This document shows positions 60,562-64,000 of a DNA stretch of 64,000 nt, piece after piece. The DNA is taken from the NCBI GenBank assembly GCA_037974665.1, contig CM075773.1, positions 30,535,853-30,599,852 of the forward strand. Reading direction: 5' to 3'. The stretch comes from Ehretia macrophylla. Its lineage: Eukaryota > Streptophyta > Magnoliopsida > Boraginales > Ehretiaceae. Below the pieces are notes generated by a model. It was given only the letters and a program-made list of their open reading frames with translations. It was not told where the DNA came from and searched no databases. Positions within the stretch are counted from its first letter, which is position 1; every line of letters starts with the position of its first letter. The position numbers and the translations under genes were made by a program.

Positions 60562-61416
60562 TCAAAGTTTCTGCAGTACCAATCGCAGATGTTGTTCATT
60601 CTCAGCCTCGGATTTCGAGTACACCAAAATATCATCAATAAAGATCACCACAAATTGGTCCAAGTAGGGTTGAAACACCCTGTGCATCAAGTCCATAAAA
60701 GCTGCAGGGGCATTAGTTAGCCCAAATGGCATCACCACATATTCATAATGCCCATATCTCGTCCTGAAAGCCGTTTTAGGCACATCTTTCTTCTTGATCT
60801 GCAACTGATAGTACCCTTGTCTCAAGTCGAGCTTTGAATACACTTTGGCTCCATGAAGTTGATCAAACAACTCGTCGATCAGTGGAAGTGGGTATTTATT
60901 CTTGACAGTCACTTGGTTCAATCCTCGGTAGTCGATGCATAGCCTCAATGTTCCGTCTTTCTTCTTTACAAATAGGACTGGCGTACCCCACGGAGAAGAA
61001 CTTGGTTGAACAAACCCATTCTTCAACAATCCTTGCAATTGGTCCTTCAATTCTTGTAGCTCGGCCGGTGCCATACAATAGGGAGCTTTAGATATCGGCT
61101 GGGAGCGAGGCAGTAATTCTATAATGAACTCGATCTCCCAATTTGGGAGTAAACCGGGCAATTCTTCAGGAAACACATCCGCATAATCTTTGATCACTGG
61201 CATCTCCTCCAACTTAGCTTTGTTCGACGGTTTGTTGATGAGGTAAGCTAAGTATCCACTACATCCTTTTCTCAAGGACTTCACTGCTTTCGTAGATGAA
61301 ATGATGGAACTCTCGGTGAAGTCTTTTTGACCCATTACCTCCAATATTGGTTGACCAGGTATCTGGAATGTTACAATCTTCGTCTGGCAATCTAGTTGGG
61401 CAAGATGCTTTGCCAA
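60562..61416 (-). pseudogene. reverse transcriptase, Tekay-like pol
   Basis: Starts after an in-frame TAG (61417-61419). Order of motifs: [67 protein letters not shown] and the catalytic [12 protein letters not shown]. These are standard for chromovirus RT. The catalytic Asp residues are intact; the segment ends at an in-frame TGA and RNase H follows in frame. Confidence 0.93.
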
Positions 61417-61743
61417 CTAGTCCATCCCTAAGATGACTTTATAGTCTCGAAAGGGTAATACAATAAGATTGGCTGAGAATTCCTTATCTTTAATTTGTAT
61501 TTTACATGTTTTACAAGCTGAGCGAGTAACAAGTTTAGAACCCATCCGAGTACCAACTTCTACTTCGTAAAGCAAACATACAACTTTCAGTTTCACACGT
61601 TGTACACATAAGGGAGTAATAAATGAATGAGTAGCACCTGGATCAATTAGCACCCTAACAGGTTGATTCAATATCAAGAATGTACCTTCAACAACAGTAG
61701 TCTCCTCTGAAAGCTCCTCGCACTCAATAGCATAAGCTCAGGT
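61417..61743 (-). pseudogene. aspartic protease, Tekay-like pol
   Basis: The frame after the gag stops reads through another TGA at 61738-61740 and then gives the active site VLIDPGATHSFI (DPG rather than the more frequent DSG), followed by VLPFRDYKVILGMD before a TAG at 61417-61419. It would process the polyprotein. Frame is shared with gag and RT. Confidence 0.88.
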
Positions 61744-62832
61744 CTAAATTCTAGGAATTGGAGTCTTGCCTCTACCAGCTGGTTTAACTTGATTTTGTCC
61801 TCCTTGCCATTTAGGGAAATCCTTGATCTGATGTTGATCACTGCCACACCGTACACATTGTCCTGACTTCTTCCAGCACTGGGCCTCGGTGTAACCCTTC
61901 TTGTCACAGTAAGAACAGTTGATAGATTGAGTAGCAGGTGAACTACCTGTGGATCCGCGGGTAGAAGAGGCTGATGGTGCTTTAGTCGGGCCACGGTTAT
62001 TGACTGGTCTGTTATGGCTCTGGCCCTGACTACGACTCTGACTCTGGAATTTTCTCTGTTGACCTGGAGGCTGATATGGTTTCTTGTTCGGCTGGCTCGA
62101 ACCAGCTCTGTCAAGTTTCCTCTTCTCAACTCGGGAAGTAGCAGCAAGGAGAGTAGAATAAGTAGTGAAGTCATGCGAAGCCAACTAGTCATAAATTTTT
62201 GGCCTCAACCCATTCGTAAATTTCCACATCTTCGCCTCAGGGGTACTGACCATGTATTGAGCATAACGGGACAGTCGGTCAAAACGAGCCTCGTACTAGG
62301 CTACCGTCATGTTACCCTGGTTCAAGTGCATGAATTCCTCAATTCGGCTCTACCTGGAAACTGCAGGTACGTATTTCTCCTTGAATTCCTTAACGAAATT
62401 ACCCCACAAGTGAGGTGTATGATCAGTTTCCCAAAGCGTCTCCACAGTGTGCCACCAATGCTTAGCATCCCCGTGCAACAGAAACACAGCGAACTCTACC
62501 TTTTCTTCATCAGTATAGTCAAGTGGTCTGAAAATCCTCTCGATCTCAAACAGCCAAGCCTCTGCTTTTTCATCTTCAGCTTCCCTGTGGAATTTGGATA
62601 GGCGAAAGTCAAGGAACTCCCGCATTCTGCTATTTCTCCTATGGTTACCATCATTCCTGTTGTTGTTGTTGTTTGCTTCACGTGCATCTTGATGTTCCAT
62701 CACTCGCGATACGTGATCCATGGCATTCGCCATCATGTTAAAAATAGCCATGCCGGGATTAGTTTGAGAAGCATCTTCGGTCTCTTGGGGCTCACCGCTC
62801 CTATTAGTAGTGCGGGTACTAGGGCCAATCAT
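61744..62832 (-). pseudogene. gag, Tekay-like element
   Basis: ATG at 62832 (MIGPSTRTTNRSG). The capsid-like part includes FHREAEDEKAEAWLFEIERI and LLHGDAKHWWHTVE. In-frame TAG codons lie at 62350-62352, 62296-62298 and 62185-62187, then the frame continues to a Q/R/S-rich segment and two zinc knuckles, CSYCDKKGYTEAQC and CVRCGSDQHQIKDF. Each knuckle lacks one ligand (Tyr in place of His; Phe in place of the last Cys), so RNA binding would be impaired. It ends in a TAG at 61744-61746. Confidence 0.9.
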
Positions 62833-63076
62833 TTATAGGCACATTTTATTATGCACAATTTATTGGAATACGACAAACAAGAATTTAACGCATAAGATAT
62901 ACAACGTATAATTTGATATAGATACACAATTCTATAAACGATTAAGACATGTTAATCACATAAGCACATAGAACATAGAAGGCACAATTAACATTAACAC
63001 ATATAAACAAGTCACCCTAATAACCTTAGGGCTTCTACCCATGGTCCGAGAGTTAAACCCGGCTTAAGCAATCTAA
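62833..63076 (-). other. leader between primer site and gag, Tekay-like element
   Basis: About 245 bases with no recognisable gene or structure, the expected untranslated leader. Confidence 0.7.
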
Positions 63077-63088
63077 ACTCTGATACCA
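63077..63088 (-). other. initiator tRNA-Met primer-binding site
   Basis: The element strand reads TGGTATCAGAGT, eleven of twelve bases complementary to the 3' end of plant initiator tRNA-Met. It lies 11 bases from the LTR, further than usual. Confidence 0.85.
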
Positions 63089-63099
63089 TTAAGATAAGG

Positions 63100-64000
63100 T
63101 GTCACGCCCCAACCCGACCTATAAAGGTTAGACTAGGGTGTGATCTAAACATTCAAGTCATTTCACATACTTAATCGTTCATGAAGGTTAAATACTTAAC
63201 GTTTAGCCTAAACTCCACTAATTCTCTGGAAAACCGGTAGCATAACGCTTGTAATTGGGCTCTTTAGTTTGACCTAATTCTCTAAATGACTCAAAAGTTC
63301 GAATCTCAATTTTATTTCTAACTAAGATTACTATTTATCACAAATTGAAACGCCTACTAGTTATCTCAAAATCTCGTTTGATTAACAACCTAGCATGATA
63401 ACTCTGTCTCGTTTGTTTGTTAATCCTTGTTACAAAAGTACCTGTTGATCTTAGCCTACCAATGAGTACCTGCTTAAGATTGGATAGATTCATTTTACTT
63501 AATCATTTACCTGATACTTCTTAAGCCTGCGATAGATACTAACCAGTAGCGATGGCAAAAATGACCATAAGAGTGTCTATCTAGTCATGAACAGTACAAG
63601 CCAAAATTAGACCCTAAATTACAACGGGGGTCATTTACAATACAACAACAAGCAACATAAGAAATAGTCTTCAAGCAACATATCGTTCACAAAATGGCCA
63701 TAGGCAAGTAAGGCACATAGGGCAAGCAATCATTCCGAGGAATCATCGTTAGGCACGTTGTCCTCGGGTACTTGTTCCGGGTCTTCTTCACCTGAGATGA
63801 TAAAAGAGGGTGAGTCCTTATGAACTCAGCGAGGGGGAACGAGAAATAAGTTTGAAACTCTTTTCCGGTTCAACTTATGAAAACCCTTTGCAAGCATGAC
63901 ATGTATCACAAGTAAGTTCATAATGTAATATAAAAGTAAAAGAACATAGTTACCCGTCTTTCCTCCCCGAGGTCCTCTAGGAACCAAGCGAGAGTACTTA
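63100..64000 (-). repeat. 5' LTR of Tekay-like element, truncated by window end
   Basis: Begins TGTCACGCCCCAACCCGACC on the plus strand and aligns with the 3' LTR from 51135 onward. About 900 of an expected ~3550 bases are in the window. Confidence 0.93.

Larger units (their letters stand above)
51135..64000 (-). mobile_element. Tekay/Del-like chromovirus with nested solo LTR, 5' LTR cut by window end
   Basis: Minus-strand Ty3/gypsy element: 3' LTR 51135-54691, polypurine tract, chromodomain-integrase, RNase H, RT, protease, gag, primer site 63077-63088, and the beginning of the 5' LTR from 63100. A solo LTR of the same family (55882-59465) splits its integrase. A chromodomain after integrase and LTRs over 3 kb fit the Tekay (Del) lineage. 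The first ~260 bp of the two LTRs differ at roughly 20 positions (about 8%), so it is clearly older than the Athila-like element. The flanking satellite copy of the target site is beyond the window. Confidence 0.93.

Noticed and set aside
62014-62601. 195-codon plus-strand frame opposite the Tekay-like gag
   Set aside because: Antisense to gag with recognisable capsid and zinc-knuckle motifs on the other strand; no domain of its own.
51135-64000. Possibility that several separate retrotransposons rather than one lie here
   Set aside because: The protein frame, the order of domains, the LTR pair, polypurine tract and primer site fit one element once the nested LTR with AACAC duplications is removed.

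Overview
This window is repeat-dominated heterochromatin from a plant nuclear genome, most likely a eudicot. I see no host gene, tRNA or rRNA. The plant assignment rests on the two retrotransposon lineages present: an Athila-type Ty3/gypsy element primed by tRNA-Asp, and a Tekay/Del-type chromovirus with a chromodomain and ~3.55-kb LTRs. The species cannot be named from the sequence alone.

Backbone: a tandem satellite with a ~341-bp monomer, always in the same orientation, fills 1-32881, 36436-37860 and 48809-51134 (about 36.6 kb, roughly 107 monomers). It is one array split by later insertions. Diagnostic variants recur at fixed multiples of the monomer, so the array has higher-order structure. 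Between about 9.9 and 28.6 kb the unit is 13 monomers (4.42-4.44 kb), with a shortened 6-monomer unit, a 15-monomer unit carrying a local two-monomer duplication, and an 11-monomer interval at the right end. The left 9 kb shows a weaker 11-monomer (3.75 kb) periodicity. Right of 28.6 kb the order dissolves into a short ~5-monomer pattern. Each monomer contains a 15-bp dyad and a run of A/T tracts spaced about one helical turn apart.

Insertions: (1) a solo LTR of the Tekay-like family at 32882-36435. (2) A complete Athila-like element at 37861-48808 on the minus strand, with 1.55-kb LTRs, perfect GTATG target duplication, tRNA-Asp primer site, and one continuous gag-pol frame broken by two in-frame stops. 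Its LTRs are nearly identical, so it is fairly young. (3) A Tekay-like element at 51135 to beyond 64000 on the minus strand, with 3' LTR, polypurine tract, gag-PR-RT-RNaseH-IN-chromodomain in a single frame broken by thirteen stops and no frameshift, primer site, and the start of its 5' LTR. (4) A second solo LTR of the same family (55882-59465), nested inside the integrase of element 3 with an AACAC target duplication.

Inferred order of events: the satellite array amplified and acquired higher-order units; the Tekay-like element inserted and decayed; a sibling inserted into its integrase and collapsed to a solo LTR; the Athila-like element arrived more recently. The layout resembles centromeric or pericentromeric DNA, but nothing in the sequence alone proves centromere function.
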